Shown here piece after piece: positions 1-9,186 of a DNA stretch of 64,000 bases. The notes beneath the pieces are model-generated. The model did no database searches, was not told the DNA's origin, and saw only the letters and a program-made list of their open reading frames with translations. Position numbers and translations under genes: made by a program. The stretch spans positions 1 through 64,000 of the forward strand of contig NZ_JBEFNF010000004.1 in assembly GCF_040196175.1 (NCBI RefSeq), written 5' to 3'. Within the stretch, counting starts at the first letter, position 1, and every line of letters begins with the position of its first letter. Source of the DNA: Halospina sp040196175 (GTDB lineage: Bacteria > Pseudomonadota > Gammaproteobacteria > Pseudomonadales > Oleiphilaceae).

Positions 1-126
1 TTCCAGCGTCAACGGGTTATCGAGGCTGCGAAAGCTGAAAACCCGCGCCGCTGGTCCGGTGATATTCGAAAACTCAGCTTGCCGGAATCAGTGACTCTGA
101 ATCCGGAAACGGCGGTCAATTGTTAA
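1..126 (+). CDS. C-terminal end of a transposase, probably IS3 family (partial)
   Basis: The window opens inside a reading frame that runs in frame 1 to a TAA at 124-126 and encodes 41 residues. The stretch NPRRWSG followed by a late LNP resembles the tail of IS3-family OrfB integrases as I remember them (NPxRWSG...LNP just before the stop). No catalytic residue is visible because only the tail is present, so the family call is tentative. It converges on icmF with a 12-base gap. No terminal inverted repeat can be recognised in the remaining bases before icmF. Confidence 0.5.
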   Translation, partial: FQRQRVIEAAKAENPRRWSGDIRKLSLPESVTLNPETAVNC

Positions 127-138
127 AGAGCTGATGAC

Positions 139-3100
139 TTAAAAGCGACATCTACGTTGACAGACACCGTTCTCGTCGTCGTTGGAGCGCATCAGTTCCA
201 GTTCGCCGCCGGCTTCCTGGCCTTCCTTGGGAAGGTAGGTGTTCACGCCGATGATGGGCAGGGTGCCGTCGTGTTTCTTGTGTTCGTACACCATGGATTC
301 CTCCTGGATCTTGCCGCGCTGGTACATGGTGTCCATCGCGCCGAGCACGCCGCCGCGTTCGTTGAGGCGTTCGAATTCGGCCAGTACCGCTTCTTCCACC
401 TTGTCCGTGAGCTGCTCGACGATGTGCGAGCCCTGCCAGGGGGTTTCGCAGGCGTTGAGGCCGAGCTCTCGGTTGATGATGAGCTGGATGGCGACGGCGC
501 GGCGCACGGAGTCTTCGGTGGGGGTGGTGATGGCTTCGTCGAAGGCGTTGGTGTGCAGGCTGTTGCAGTTGTCGAAGAGGGCGTAGAGCGCCTGCAGGGT
601 GGTGCGGATGTCGTTGAACTGGATGTCCTGGGCGTGGAGGCTGCGCCCGCTGGTCTGGATGTGGTACTTGAGTTTCTGGGAGCGGTCGCTGGCGCCGTAG
701 CGGTGTTTCATGGCGCGGGCCCAGATGCGGCGGGCCACGCGGCCGATGACGGCGTATTCCGGGTCCATGCCGTTGCTGAAGAAGAAGCTCAGGTTGGGCG
801 CGAAGTCGTCGATGCGCATGCCGCGTGAGAGGTAGTACTCGACGATGGTGAAACCGTTGGCCAGGGTGAAGGCGAGCTGGGTGACGGGCGTGGCGCCGGC
901 CTCGGCGATGTGGTAGCCGCTGATGGACACGCTGTAGAAGTTGCGCACGTCGTGGTCGGTGAAGTACAGCTGCACGTCGCCCATCATGTGCAGGGCGAAT
1001 TCGGTGGAGAAGATGCAGGTGTTCTGGGCCTGGTCTTCCTTGAGGATGTCCGCCTGCACGGTGCCGCGCACCTGTTTGAGGGTGTGGGCGCGGATGCGTT
1101 CGTAGGTCTCGGCGTCCACCACTTCCTCGCCGCTGATGCCGAGCAGGCCGAGGCCCAGGCCGTTGTGGCCCTCGGGGAGTTCGTCCTGGTAGACGGGGCG
1201 GTCCCGGTCGGCAATCCGTTGTTGCACGTTCTCCCACTGGCCGGTGTCGCGCAGGTGTTGTTCCACCTGCTGGTCGATGGCGGCGTTCATGAAGAAGGCC
1301 AGGATCGTGGGCGCCGGGCCGTTGATGGTCATGGAGACGGAGGTGGTGGGGTCGCACAGGTCGAAGCCGGAGAAGAGCTTCTTCATGTCGTCCAGGGTGG
1401 CGATGGAGACGCCGCTGTTGCCGACCTTGCCGTAGATGTCCGGCCGGGGCGCGGGGTTTTCGCCGTAGAGGGTGACGGAGTCGAAGGCGGTGGAGAGCCG
1501 CGCCGCGGGCTGGTTCAGGGCCAGGTAGTGGAAGCGGCGGTTGGTGCGCTCGGGGGTGCCTTCGCCGGCGAACATGCGCGTGGGGTCTTCGCCTTCGCGC
1601 CGGTAGGGGAAGACGCCGGCGGTGTAGGGGTAGTGGCCGGGGAGGTTTTCCCTTCCAAGGAAGCGCACGAGTTCGCCCCAGTTGTGGGTCTGGGGTGGGG
1701 CGACCTTGGGGATCTGGAGGCCGCTGAGGGTTTCCTTGTAGTTGTCGCCTTCGATGGTCTTGTCGCGCACCTGGTACTGGTAGCGTTCGGCTTCCACGCC
1801 GGCCTTGCGTTCGGGCCAGTGGCGGAGTTCCGCGAGCATGGTTGGGTCGAGCTGCTCCAGCGCCTCGTTGTACTGGCGGCGCAGGGTGGCGATGGCCTCG
1901 TTGTCGTGTTCGGTGTTGGCGAAGGCGGTGAGGGCTTCGGGCAGTTCCGGGTCTTTCAGTGCGTGCAGGGCGTTCCAGGTGGCCTGGGCCTGGTTGGCGG
2001 CCTCGGCCATGGTTTCGATGCGGTCGCGTTCGGCGCGGCTGTTTTCGGCGATGTCCGCGAGGTAGCGGGTGCGTTCGGCGGCGATCAGGGGGTTGCTGTC
2101 CGGCAGGGCCCAGTGGAAGCGCTCGGTGGCGTCCCACTGGAGCCAGTCGGCGAGGCGTGTGAAGAGGCCGCTGACGCCGGCGTCGTTGAACTGGCTGGCG
2201 TTGGTGGCGAAGACGGGAATCTGCTCGCCGTCCACGTCGAAGCGGTTGTGGTTGCGCTTCCACTGCTTGCGCACGTCGCGCAGGGCATCCAGGGAGCCGC
2301 CGCGTTCGAACTTGTTGATGACGATGACCTCGGCCAGGTCGAGCATGTCGATCTTTTCGAGCTGGCTGGCGGCGCCGAAGTCGCTGGTCATCACGTAGAG
2401 GGGCAGGTCGACCAGGTCGACGATTTCGGAGTCGGACTGGCCGATGCCGGCGGTTTCGACGATCACCAGGTCGAAGCCGGCCTGCTTGAGGTAGGCGATG
2501 GCGTTGTTGAGTTCGGCGCTGGTGGCGAGGTTCTGGCGCCGGGTGGCCATGGAGCGGAAGAAGGCGCGCTCGCTCTGGAGGCTGTTCATGCGGATGCGGT
2601 CGCCGAGCAGGGCGCCGCCGGTGCGTCGGCGTGTGGGGTCGATGGCGAGCACGGCCACGCGCTTGTCCGGGCAGAAGCGCAGGAAGCGGTTGAGGAGTTC
2701 GTCCGTGAGGCTGGACTTGCCGGAGCCGCCGGTGCCGGTGAGGCCGATGACCGGTGTACTGCTCTCCGGGATCGGGCGTTTGTAGTCGCCGCGTTCGATG
2801 GCGGAGAGGTCCTGGGCCAGGGCGGCGGTTTCCGATGGTGTCTGGGAGCGTTGCTGGTTGCGGCGTTGTTCGGCGCGCTGGATGACGTCGTCGATCATGG
2901 CGACGAGGCCGGTGGTCATGGTGTCGTTGGGGTGGTAGAGGCGTTCGACGCCGTAGGCTTCGAGTTTGGTGATTTCCTCGGGGGTGATGGTGCCGCCGCC
3001 TCCGCCGAAGACGGCGACGTGGCTGATGCCTTCTTCGCCCAGGCGGTCGATGAGGTAGCGGAAGTATTCGTTGTGGCCGCCCTGGTAGGAGGAGACGGCG

Positions 3101-3276
3101 ATGGCGTCGGCGTCTTCGTGGAGGGCGGCTTTTACGATTTCGTCGACGCTGCGGTTGTGGCCGAGGTGGATGACTTCGGCGCCTTTTTGTTGGATCAGGC
3201 GGCGCATGATGTTGATGGCGGCGTCGTGGCCGTCGAACAGGGAGGTGGAGGTGATGAAGCGCAGTGGTGTTGTCAT
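139..3276 (-). CDS. icmF: Fused isobutyryl-CoA mutase (B12-dependent) with its G-protein chaperone
   Basis: This 1045-residue protein interconverts isobutyryl-CoA and n-butyryl-CoA using adenosylcobalamin. Domains in order: a B12-binding domain at about 1-130 with the cobalt-ligand motif DGHDAA (His17); a MeaB-type GTPase at about 170-420 with P-loop GTGGSGKS near 181-188; and a large mutase TIM-barrel domain from about 540 to the end. Single-chain fusion of all three is diagnostic of IcmF. The ATG at 3276 is chosen because AGGAAC precedes it and the B12 domain begins straight after; an upstream extension would add 24 unrelated residues. It stands alone between an IS tail and an HDOD regulator, so it is probably transcribed singly from the 227-base region upstream. 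Very long shadow frames lie on both strands here because of high GC at third positions. Confidence 0.93.
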   Translation of the reverse strand: MTTPLRFITSTSLFDGHDAAINIMRRLIQQKGAEVIHLGHNRSVDEIVKAALHEDADAIAVSSYQGGHNEYFRYLIDRLGEEGISHVAVFGGGGGTITPEEITKLEAYGVERLYHPNDTMTTGLVAMIDDVIQRAEQRRNQQRSQTPSETAALAQDLSAIERGDYKRPIPESSTPVIGLTGTGGSGKSSLTDELLNRFLRFCPDKRVAVLAIDPTRRRTGGALLGDRIRMNSLQSERAFFRSMATRRQNLATSAELNNAIAYLKQAGFDLVIVETAGIGQSDSEIVDLVDLPLYVMTSDFGAASQLEKIDMLDLAEVIVINKFERGGSLDALRDVRKQWKRNHNRFDVDGEQIPVFATNASQFNDAGVSGLFTRLADWLQWDATERFHWALPDSNPLIAAERTRYLADIAENSRAERDRIETMAEAANQAQATWNALHALKDPELPEALTAFANTEHDNEAIATLRRQYNEALEQLDPTMLAELRHWPERKAGVEAERYQYQVRDKTIEGDNYKETLSGLQIPKVAPPQTHNWGELVRFLGRENLPGHYPYTAGVFPYRREGEDPTRMFAGEGTPERTNRRFHYLALNQPAARLSTAFDSVTLYGENPAPRPDIYGKVGNSGVSIATLDDMKKLFSGFDLCDPTTSVSMTINGPAPTILAFFMNAAIDQQVEQHLRDTGQWENVQQRIADRDRPVYQDELPEGHNGLGLGLLGISGEEVVDAETYERIRAHTLKQVRGTVQADILKEDQAQNTCIFSTEFALHMMGDVQLYFTDHDVRNFYSVSISGYHIAEAGATPVTQLAFTLANGFTIVEYYLSRGMRIDDFAPNLSFFFSNGMDPEYAVIGRVARRIWARAMKHRYGASDRSQKLKYHIQTSGRSLHAQDIQFNDIRTTLQALYALFDNCNSLHTNAFDEAITTPTEDSVRRAVAIQLIINRELGLNACETPWQGSHIVEQLTDKVEEAVLAEFERLNERGGVLGAMDTMYQRGKIQEESMVYEHKKHDGTLPIIGVNTYLPKEGQEAGGELELMRSNDDENGVCQRRCRF

Positions 3277-3386
3277 TGTTGTTCCTAGCCTGCTTGTTTG
3301 TTGCGGGCCGCCTGATGAACCGGCAATTGCTTTCAGTTTGCAGGGCAAAAGGGGGCATTTTCGATGGCGTTTAGGGTCACAACGAT

Positions 3387-3401
3387 TGTCATCAAGTGAC
3401 A
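3387..3401. promoter_or_regulatory. Palindrome upstream of icmF, possible operator
   Basis: TGTCA and TGACA are separated by 5 bases in the divergent region between icmF (start 3276) and the HDOD regulator (start 3504). A second small inverted repeat, CCGGT/ACCGG, lies at 3405-3418. The 15-base symmetry is the size of a dimeric repressor site. No regulator gene is adjacent, so function is inference. Confidence 0.3.
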
Positions 3402-3503
3402 GATCCGGTTCGGACCGGTGTGCGGTTTAAAAGGGGGAAATTGCTGCTAGACTGAAGGCACTAGCGTATTCTGTTATTCCAGTCATGGTTAAGAGGCGGC
3501 TTG

Positions 3504-4676
3504 ATGAGTGACTCCTGGTCAATTCTGGTGCTGGAGGATGATGTCTGGATTCAGGAGCTGATCCAGACGCTGCTGGAGTCCCTCTACCCGCAGGCGACGG
3601 TTGTGATCACCGGTTATCTGGCGCAGGCTGAGGATTATTGGCAGGCGAACCAGCCGGTGCTGGTGATTGTGGACTGGAATCTGCCTGATGGATACGGCAC
3701 ACAGCTGATACGCACCATCCGCAAGACCGATAGCGCTACCCCTGTGCTGATGCTGACCGGCAGGGCCGACCGTGGGAGTGTGACAAAGGCGGCGAGGCTC
3801 GGGATTCAGGGGTTCGTGGCAAAGCCTTTTGAAGTGGAGACGCTGAAAGAGCATCTTGAGTCCATTCTGCCGCCTCCGGAAGAGGCGTCTTCGCTGCCCG
3901 GGGAAGGACCTGATCTTGAGAGCATGTTGAGGGAGGCCAGCAGGCAGGGCGTCCGTATCTCGGGTGGTGTGAATCCGGCTGAATTATCGGAGCTCCTGAA
4001 CCAGGGGGATTCGTTATCCATCAGCGATCTGGCGGCGCGTTGGGAGGCGCAGAGCCAGCTGGTGGCGGTGCTGTTGAATGCCGCCAACTCGGCGAGTCTG
4101 CGGCGAACGGGGCAGGCGTGCAGTACGTTGAAGGAGGCGCTGTCGGTGCTCGGCGTGCAGATCAGTCTGGCGCACGCCTCCGCGTTGGCGCTGGACGTTC
4201 GTGGCGCCCTGCGCGAGCCACGGCTTTTGGAACGGGCGGATGAGCTGCTGCACTGCAGTGAGAAGGTGGCGGCCTGGGCAGCCCGTGTGGCGCACTCAGT
4301 CCGGATGAATGCTGCCATTTGCATGACCGCGGGCCAGCTCTATTGCCTGGGGGAGCTGGCGGTGTTGAGTGTGTGCCAGCGCTTCGTGGATGCCGGCGGA
4401 GAGCTGGAGGACGAGACCCTGAAGGCTGCTCTGCACCACTGGAGCCCAACACTCGGGAATCGGGTCAAGTCGGACTGGTGTTTGCCGCTGCAGCTCCGGG
4501 ATCTGATTGGCGCCACCCATGTGCTGGGCAGCGGCCATCAGGCAGCGGACCGGCTGGTAATGAGGGCAGCGCTGTTACTGGGGACCAATCACCACCATGC
4601 GCCTGAGCTCAATAAGCTCCTGAACCGCCTGGGTATTGAGAAGGACACACTACTGGCTGGCCTCGAGGCGGGATAA
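3504..4676 (+). CDS. Response regulator with C-terminal HDOD domain
   Basis: The 390-residue protein has a receiver domain at about 5-125, with acidic pair ED(11-12), phospho-acceptor Asp57 in VIVDWNLPDG, and the conserved Lys107 in AKPF. An HDOD-like helical domain (about 150-350) follows. HDOD proteins are signalling scaffolds related to HD phosphohydrolases but usually without catalytic metal ligands. ATG 3504 is preferred over TTG 3501 because AAGAGG sits 6-7 bases ahead of it. The gene converges on the kinase operon (4741-11235), so it may be an output for the same phosphorelay; that link is inferred from position only. Confidence 0.8.
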   Translation: MSDSWSILVLEDDVWIQELIQTLLESLYPQATVVITGYLAQAEDYWQANQPVLVIVDWNLPDGYGTQLIRTIRKTDSATPVLMLTGRADRGSVTKAARLGIQGFVAKPFEVETLKEHLESILPPPEEASSLPGEGPDLESMLREASRQGVRISGGVNPAELSELLNQGDSLSISDLAARWEAQSQLVAVLLNAANSASLRRTGQACSTLKEALSVLGVQISLAHASALALDVRGALREPRLLERADELLHCSEKVAAWAARVAHSVRMNAAICMTAGQLYCLGELAVLSVCQRFVDAGGELEDETLKAALHHWSPTLGNRVKSDWCLPLQLRDLIGATHVLGSGHQAADRLVMRAALLLGTNHHHAPELNKLLNRLGIEKDTLLAGLEAG

Positions 4677-4740
4677 CGGCAGGATGACCAGAAAATGGTT
4701 GAACGAGGCGCGCAGTGGTTCCCTCAGTTGCGAAGTGAGT

Positions 4741-7098
4741 TCATTGTTGGGGCAGCCATAACCAGAAGGTGGATCCCTGGCCTTCCACCGATTCGAAGGC
4801 AGCGTTGCCGCCCATCTGTGTCATGAGCTCCTTGGTGATTGCCAGCCCCAGGCCCGTACCGGGCTGCTTGCGATTATCTGATGTATCGGCCTGGCTGAAC
4901 CGCTGAAAGATCTTAGGTTGGAAGTGGTCAGGAATGCCCGGGCCCTCATCGTGGACCTGGACCGCGACGCCGTGCGCGTCCGACTGGAAGTCGACAATAA
5001 CGCGCCCACCCGAGGGAGAAAATTTGATGGCGTTGGAAATCAGATTGGACAGTGCTTGCGCGAAACGCTGTTTGTCCACGCTGACCGCAACCGGGGCATC
5101 CGGCTCGCGAGTCTCCAGGGTCACATTTCTCGGGTTGGCGAAGGCCAGGTGATTTTCCACGGCTTCACGGGTTATGGGGCGAATGTCATCTTCGCAGAGA
5201 GTCATCCTGACCTTGCCGGAAACGAGTTTCTCCATATCAAGTAGGTCGTTGACCAGGGCGCTCAGTTGCTGGGTATTGCGGTACGCGACGTTGGCCATTT
5301 TCTGAGCCTTGGCAGGTAACTCACCGGTGCCGCCCTGTGTAATCAGGCCCAGCGCCCCTGCTATGGAGGTGAGTGGCGTGCGCAGCTCGTGACTGACAGT
5401 GGAGATGAATTCGTTCTTCATGCGGTCCAGGCGTTTACGTTCCGTGATGTCTTCGGCAATGCCAAGATAGCCTGTGATGTCATCGGCGTCTGAGTGGATG
5501 GGCGTGATCGTCAGCCAAACCGGGATCCGGGCTCCGTCTTTCCTGAGGTAGGTCCATTCCTGTGCGTCGAGTCCTTTTTCCGTGGCCTTGGCAACAATTT
5601 GGCTGAATACGGTATCGCGTTCATTGGCTGCGATGCTGAAGTCTGTTTCAGGAATTTCGTCCGGATCGTGGAAAATCGCCGGTGTGCAGTCGTTTAGCTC
5701 GCTCGCGCTGTATCCCAGAAGCCGTTCGGCGCCACTGTTGAACAGGATGATCTGACCCCGCGGATCGGTCGCGATGATGGCCAATTCCGTGGCAGCTTCC
5801 AGTATGTTGCGCAACAGTCGCGTGGTTTCATCCAGCTCGCGCGTGCGCTCCGCCACCTCTTGCTGTACAGCTTCCCGGGACTGGCGAAGCTGGGCAACGC
5901 TTTGGCTGAGCCGCCGCGACATGCTACCCAGGGTCTCGCTCAGTTGGTTGAACTCAATAATATTGCTGCTGGGCAGCTCAATGGTCTCATGGTCTGTGAT
6001 CCGTTGGTCCAGCGCCTCGCTGGCCTCGGTCAGGGCCCTGATGGGGGTTGTCAGAAAGCGACTCAGGATCAGTGCGGCGATCACGCCTAGAGTGAGTATC
6101 AGCGTCAGGAGTGCGAACAGGGTGGTGTACTTTTCCTGCAAAGCATCGACGACGGAGGCTGCCGGGAGTTCGGAAACGACAGCGGTGATGTCACCGCTGT
6201 CTCCGACTGGAGCCCGATGAACATAACGTCCCTGGCGCCATCGCTGCATCTGCGACATGTCTCCTGCAGGCAGCCACACACCAAAGTTTGCATCAAGAGC
6301 CCGGAGTTCGCCCTGCTCCGAGAGCGAGTTCAGCGTGCCCGTCTTTAGAATTGTTTGCTGCTTGCCAACCAGCACGCCTTGCGCCAGTGTTTTCTTGTTT
6401 GTGCTTGTCCAGTAACGGTGGTAGTTCAGATGCTTATCATCAAAATGGGCAATCAACCTCTGGTTATCCTGGGCCAGTTGTTGCGACATGCGCTCCTGCT
6501 CTTCCCAGAGTTGGGAGTGAGCTTCGTAGATGATGGGAGCGGCCCCAGCGATTAACACCAGTGAGAAAAAGGCGTAGAAAAAAACGTCGACTGTTTTTGC
6601 GCCCTGGCCTGAAAGAAAGCCTCTGGTAGCACCCAAGAGGCGAGCAAACATGATGACAGTGCCCGCGAGCAACGCGTTGAAAATGCCATTCAGCGGTTGC
6701 TTGAACAGGATGGTAGTCACCGCCTCTGCTGGCATACCCATGACGGAATTATAGAAACCATAGACCAGAGGCGCGCCCGCAATGAGCCAGAATAGAGCGT
6801 CGCCAACAACTGGGTTGAGCTTTTTGCGGTGGTAGAGCCAGGCCACAACAATGGCCTCGGCGATGAAAATAATCAGCGCATAGGGGTGGCCCCAGAGCGT
6901 GACCGTATACAAGCCACCTGCGGCCGCCACCAGTGCAGCAGGAATAACCCCGAGCAGCATGGCGGCAATGACAACCGCGACCGAACCGAAGATCAGATCG
7001 ACGCCAAAGAACAGTGGGATAGTGGCCATGTTCCCAGCTATTGCTAGCGGGATCAGGATCAGGGTTCCAATCAGAACACGGGAGCGGGAAGCGGTCAT
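4741..7098 (-). CDS. Membrane sensor histidine kinase (7TM-like sensor, HAMP, PAS)
   Basis: The 785-residue inner-membrane kinase has five or six hydrophobic segments in residues 8-192, a periplasmic or extracytoplasmic loop, another membrane segment at about 326-347, a HAMP-like linker, a coiled region, a PAS domain at about 430-555, HisKA with phospho-acceptor His570 in TVSHELRTPLTS, and an ATPase domain ending in GTGLGLAITKEL. There is no receiver domain, so it must phosphorylate a separate protein. It is the last gene of a four-gene operon; its ATG abuts the TGA of the kinase upstream (TGAATG). The HisKA region is strikingly like that of its neighbour, suggesting duplication. Confidence 0.9.
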   Translation of the reverse strand: MTASRSRVLIGTLILIPLAIAGNMATIPLFFGVDLIFGSVAVVIAAMLLGVIPAALVAAAGGLYTVTLWGHPYALIIFIAEAIVVAWLYHRKKLNPVVGDALFWLIAGAPLVYGFYNSVMGMPAEAVTTILFKQPLNGIFNALLAGTVIMFARLLGATRGFLSGQGAKTVDVFFYAFFSLVLIAGAAPIIYEAHSQLWEEQERMSQQLAQDNQRLIAHFDDKHLNYHRYWTSTNKKTLAQGVLVGKQQTILKTGTLNSLSEQGELRALDANFGVWLPAGDMSQMQRWRQGRYVHRAPVGDSGDITAVVSELPAASVVDALQEKYTTLFALLTLILTLGVIAALILSRFLTTPIRALTEASEALDQRITDHETIELPSSNIIEFNQLSETLGSMSRRLSQSVAQLRQSREAVQQEVAERTRELDETTRLLRNILEAATELAIIATDPRGQIILFNSGAERLLGYSASELNDCTPAIFHDPDEIPETDFSIAANERDTVFSQIVAKATEKGLDAQEWTYLRKDGARIPVWLTITPIHSDADDITGYLGIAEDITERKRLDRMKNEFISTVSHELRTPLTSIAGALGLITQGGTGELPAKAQKMANVAYRNTQQLSALVNDLLDMEKLVSGKVRMTLCEDDIRPITREAVENHLAFANPRNVTLETREPDAPVAVSVDKQRFAQALSNLISNAIKFSPSGGRVIVDFQSDAHGVAVQVHDEGPGIPDHFQPKIFQRFSQADTSDNRKQPGTGLGLAITKELMTQMGGNAAFESVEGQGSTFWLWLPQQ

Positions 7099-9186
7099 TC
7101 AGTGTCTTTTATTCGCCTCTGGAAGAACAATTGTGAAGATAGAACCGCCCCCATCTCGCGCTTCATAGTGAATGGATCCGTTCATTTGCTCAATCAGTTC
7201 CTTGGTGATGGCCAGCCCTAAGCCGCTCCCGGGTTTCTTGCGGTTGGAGGCTTCCGCCTGGGCAAAGCGGTCAAACAGTTTACTCCTGAATTCTTCCGGG
7301 ACGCCGGGCCCATGGTCATGCACATGGATGGCGATGCTGCTGTCATCGCAGGTGCAGGTAACCTCGACGCTGGTGTTATCCGGAGAGAATTTTATGGCGT
7401 TTGAAAGAAGGTTCGAAAGTGACTGGACCAGCCGGTCGCGGTCCACATCAACCCTGAACTCAAACACACAGGGCCGGTACTCGATGCTGATATTGCGTTC
7501 GGTTCCCAGTTCCCGGTTGACTTCAATAGCCTCCTCAATGATGGGGGCGAGAAACTCAACCCGGGTACTGATCCTGAGCTTGCCGGAAACGAGTTTCTCC
7601 ATATCGAGCAGGTCGTTGATCAGGTTTGCCAGGCGGTCGCCGTTACGCTGTGCCATAGCCAGCAGGTAGCTGGCTTTATCGGGTATATGACCGGCGTTGC
7701 CAGCGGTGACCAGTTTCAGTGACCCCAGCATGGACGTCAGTGGCGTACGCAGCTCGTGACTGACAGTAGCAATGAACTGGTCTTTCATATTCTCAAGCTG
7801 TTTGCGCTCGGTAATGTCACCCAGGAAACCATGCCAGAGGACGCTGCCGTCAGACAGTTGCTCAGGTATGGACGTCCCCTGAATCCACCGGTGATCTTGG
7901 CTGTCGCCGCCAACCCGAAACGCCTGATGCCAGGGCTCAAGGGTTTCAAAAGAGTGCTGGATGGATGCCGCCACGGCCGGAAGATCGTCTGGGTGGGTGC
8001 GTGCGAAAAGCGCCTGCGCATCCGCCATGGCCTGCTTTGGGGTGATGCCATAGAGGTTTTCGATACCGCTGGAGACGAATGGGAACACGACGGTACCGTC
8101 GGGCCAGCGTCGGAACTGATAGATGGCGCCGGGGATCTGGCGCAGCAGCTTCTCAAGCTCATCATGGCGCTTGTAGTGGATGAGCTGGTGACTGATCCAG
8201 CGGCTCAGAAGGCGTATAAAGAGGCGTTCGCTGTCGTCGAACGGTTCTCTTGGGGCTGAGGAGCCGAAATTGACGGTGCCAAAGGTGCCGTCCTCGCTTT
8301 CGAGCCGTGTTCCAATGTAGGCCTCCAACTGGAAGGTCTCGTAGCACGGATGGGTGTTGGCTCCCGAGTGTCTCATCTCGTGGATGGCCAGCTCTCTTTG
8401 TTGCGACATCACCATGTCGCAATAAGTACTTCCGAGATCAAATTGTTGACCCGGCTGGAGAGCCACACCGTCAGCCACATCGCACCAGCGTACGGTGTAG
8501 CAGTCGCCCGTTATGTCGCTGACAATACCGACATCCAGCCCGAGAAACTGTCGCCCGAGGGCCAGAGCCTGCTGGATCTGTTCATCCAGACCGCCTTCCA
8601 GCTCAAAGGCAATTTCGTTGAGCAGCGTCAACGCCCGGTTAGTACGGGCTAGTTCGCGTTCTTTCTGGCGCTGGGATTCTTGCAGCGAGCGGGCTTCCCG
8701 CTGGTCCTGGCGGATTGCCTGCTCTGCCAGATCGCCGAGTGCTTGAAGACAGGCCTGCTGGGATTCGCTAAACGCCCTGGGCTCGGTGTCGATAAGGCAC
8801 AGGGTGCCCACGGGGTGGCCATTGTCATCATGGATGGGCACGCCGGCGTAGAACCGGATATGGGGTGGCCCGGTGACCAGTGGGTTGTCTGCGAAGCGTT
8901 CGTCCTCCAGCGTATCCCCGATAACCATTGGGACATCCTGGTAGACCACATGGCCACAGAAGGAGATATCGCGACCGGTCTCCGCTACGTTGAGCCCCTG
9001 TCGGGACTTGAACCATTGCCTGTTGTCATCAACCAGAGTCACCAGGGCAATGGGCACGCCGAGGCTGAAACGCGCTATCTCGGTCAGCCGGTCCAGGCGT
9101 GAGTCTGGCGCGGAGGCCAGCAAGCCGGTTTCTTCGACCGCCTGCTGGCGTGCTACCTCATTGCAGGGCGTGCGAGGGGTTTTCAT
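7099..9186 (-). CDS. Cytosolic sensor histidine kinase (GAF-GAF-PAS-HisKA-HATPase)
   Basis: This 695-residue protein has no membrane segments. An N-terminal GAF domain (about 25-160) contains the DRQWFKS- and GTLCLID-like signatures of cytosolic light/redox/ligand sensors. A coiled linker, a second GAF-like domain (about 185-335) and a PAS domain (about 345-462) follow, then HisKA with His477 in TVSHELRTPLTS and an ATPase domain with GSGLGLAITKEL. The start codon overlaps the stop of the upstream cyclase gene by 4 bases, indicating coupled translation. It probably feeds the stand-alone receiver and the Hpt/REC protein of the same operon. The ligands of the sensor domains cannot be read from sequence. 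Confidence 0.88.
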   Translation of the reverse strand: MKTPRTPCNEVARQQAVEETGLLASAPDSRLDRLTEIARFSLGVPIALVTLVDDNRQWFKSRQGLNVAETGRDISFCGHVVYQDVPMVIGDTLEDERFADNPLVTGPPHIRFYAGVPIHDDNGHPVGTLCLIDTEPRAFSESQQACLQALGDLAEQAIRQDQREARSLQESQRQKERELARTNRALTLLNEIAFELEGGLDEQIQQALALGRQFLGLDVGIVSDITGDCYTVRWCDVADGVALQPGQQFDLGSTYCDMVMSQQRELAIHEMRHSGANTHPCYETFQLEAYIGTRLESEDGTFGTVNFGSSAPREPFDDSERLFIRLLSRWISHQLIHYKRHDELEKLLRQIPGAIYQFRRWPDGTVVFPFVSSGIENLYGITPKQAMADAQALFARTHPDDLPAVAASIQHSFETLEPWHQAFRVGGDSQDHRWIQGTSIPEQLSDGSVLWHGFLGDITERKQLENMKDQFIATVSHELRTPLTSMLGSLKLVTAGNAGHIPDKASYLLAMAQRNGDRLANLINDLLDMEKLVSGKLRISTRVEFLAPIIEEAIEVNRELGTERNISIEYRPCVFEFRVDVDRDRLVQSLSNLLSNAIKFSPDNTSVEVTCTCDDSSIAIHVHDHGPGVPEEFRSKLFDRFAQAEASNRKKPGSGLGLAITKELIEQMNGSIHYEARDGGGSIFTIVLPEANKRH

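Noticed and set aside
121..132. Second boxA-like sequence (11 of 12 positions) on the minus strand after icmF.
   Set aside because: It overlaps the transposase stop and precedes no gene in this window; too little to support a function.
152..3358. Two very long open frames overlapping icmF (minus strand, over 1000 codons, and plus strand 910-3288, 792 codons).
   Set aside because: The first is an arginine/proline-rich and the second a Gly/Val/Ala-rich translation with no domain; both are side effects of high GC at third codon positions. icmF explains the region.
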